Shown: piece after piece, positions 5,282 through 5,711 of the stretch
How positions within the stretch are numbered: the stretch's first letter is position 1
Layout of the letters: every line of letters starts with the position of its first letter
Assembly: GCA_035517515.1 (NCBI GenBank)
Contig: DATIYQ010000153.1
Location: 1 to 5,711 of the forward strand
Direction: 5' to 3'
DNA length: 5,711 nt
Source of the DNA: JOPF136 sp035517515
GTDB lineage: Bacteria > Acidobacteriota > Terriglobia > Acidiferrales > UBA7541
Translations under genes and position numbers: made by a program
Notes under the pieces: model-generated
Told to the model about the DNA's origin: nothing
The model's input: only the letters and a program-made list of their open reading frames with translations
The model's database searches: none

Positions 5282-5304
5282 CGAAAATCGGATTTCGATT
5301 TTCG
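5282..5304 (-). other. Perfect 9-bp hairpin in the 23S-5S spacer
   Basis: CGAAAATCG and CGATTTTCG pair fully around a 5-base loop. Its place between 23S and 5S suggests a processing or spacing element in the rRNA precursor. No tRNA is present in this spacer. Confidence 0.5.
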
Positions 5305-5381
5305 GCTTCCACAACCGAATGAGGCATCCAGAAATTCCCACGCGCTAACCGCGGAATGGAACGACGTGCAGGGTAAGTTTT

Positions 5382-5711
5382 ATGGTTAAGCCGAACGGCC
5401 GATTAGTACGGGTGAGCTTCATCCGTTACCGGACTTCCACCTCCCGCCTATCAAGGTCGTAGTCTACGACCGGCCTTCTTAGACCGCCGAAGCGGTCTTG
5501 GGAGACCTTATCTTGGGGCGTGCTTCTCGCTTAGATGCTTTCAGCGATTATCACTGCCAGACTTCGCTAACGAGCCATGCCCCTGGCGGGACAGCTCGAT
5601 CACAAGAGGTCTGTTCATCCCGGTCCTCTCGTACTAGGGACAACTCCCCTCAAGTCTCCTGCGCCCGCACCAGATAGGGACCGAACTGTCTCGCGACGTT
5701 CTGAACCCAGC
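5382..5711 (-). rRNA. rrl: 23S ribosomal RNA, 3' end only
   Basis: On the minus strand this carries the sarcin-ricin loop AGTACGAGAGGACCGG (complement of 5620-5635), then GCTGAAAGCATCTAAGC and, near the end, CCGTACTAATCGGCC. These are fixed landmarks of the last 300 bases of bacterial 23S. The 3' end is placed near 5382 at GGCTTAACC, where it should pair with the unseen 5' end; the exact base is uncertain by a few positions. The rest lies beyond the window. Confidence 0.96.

Overview
The window looks like chromosomal DNA from a GC-rich bacterium, most probably an acidobacterium. That placement is an inference. It rests on the many-haem periplasmic cytochrome of the doubled-CXXCH type and on several small conserved proteins of a style I associate with Acidobacteriota. 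The 23S fragment is too short for me to place by eye. Every gene I can support lies on the minus strand, so the window reads from right to left.

Right end (5711 to about 5100): the 3' part of a 23S rRNA, a spacer with a perfect 9-bp hairpin, a complete 5S rRNA, and an intrinsic terminator that closes the rRNA operon. Next come a 94-residue protein of unknown function (4715-4999), a compact HicB/HicA toxin-antitoxin pair in antitoxin-first order (4098-4529), and a 140-residue helical conserved protein of unknown function with an HHxDH motif (3534-3956).

Middle (about 3335 to 1923): an RNA-linked block. A cold-shock protein gene has a plausible promoter, a leader with a perfect 17-bp hairpin and a strong terminator just after its stop. 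An RRM RNA-binding protein, a small protein resembling a Tudor-like domain with a basic tail, and a 108-residue protein of unknown function follow. The last two overlap by 4 bp. No promoter is visible between the cold-shock terminator and the RRM gene, so the downstream genes may depend on read-through.

Left end (1922 to 1): about 600 bp without a convincing gene. It holds two Crp/Fnr-type palindromes, one a perfect TGTGA-N6-TCACA, and several short inverted repeats. It leads into a secreted multihaem c-type cytochrome with 14 CxxCH motifs in the visible part, which runs off the window edge.

I see no tRNA, CRISPR array, insertion sequence or plus-strand gene. The least explained parts are the RNA-linked block and the control region in front of the cytochrome. 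I do not claim a proven new system.
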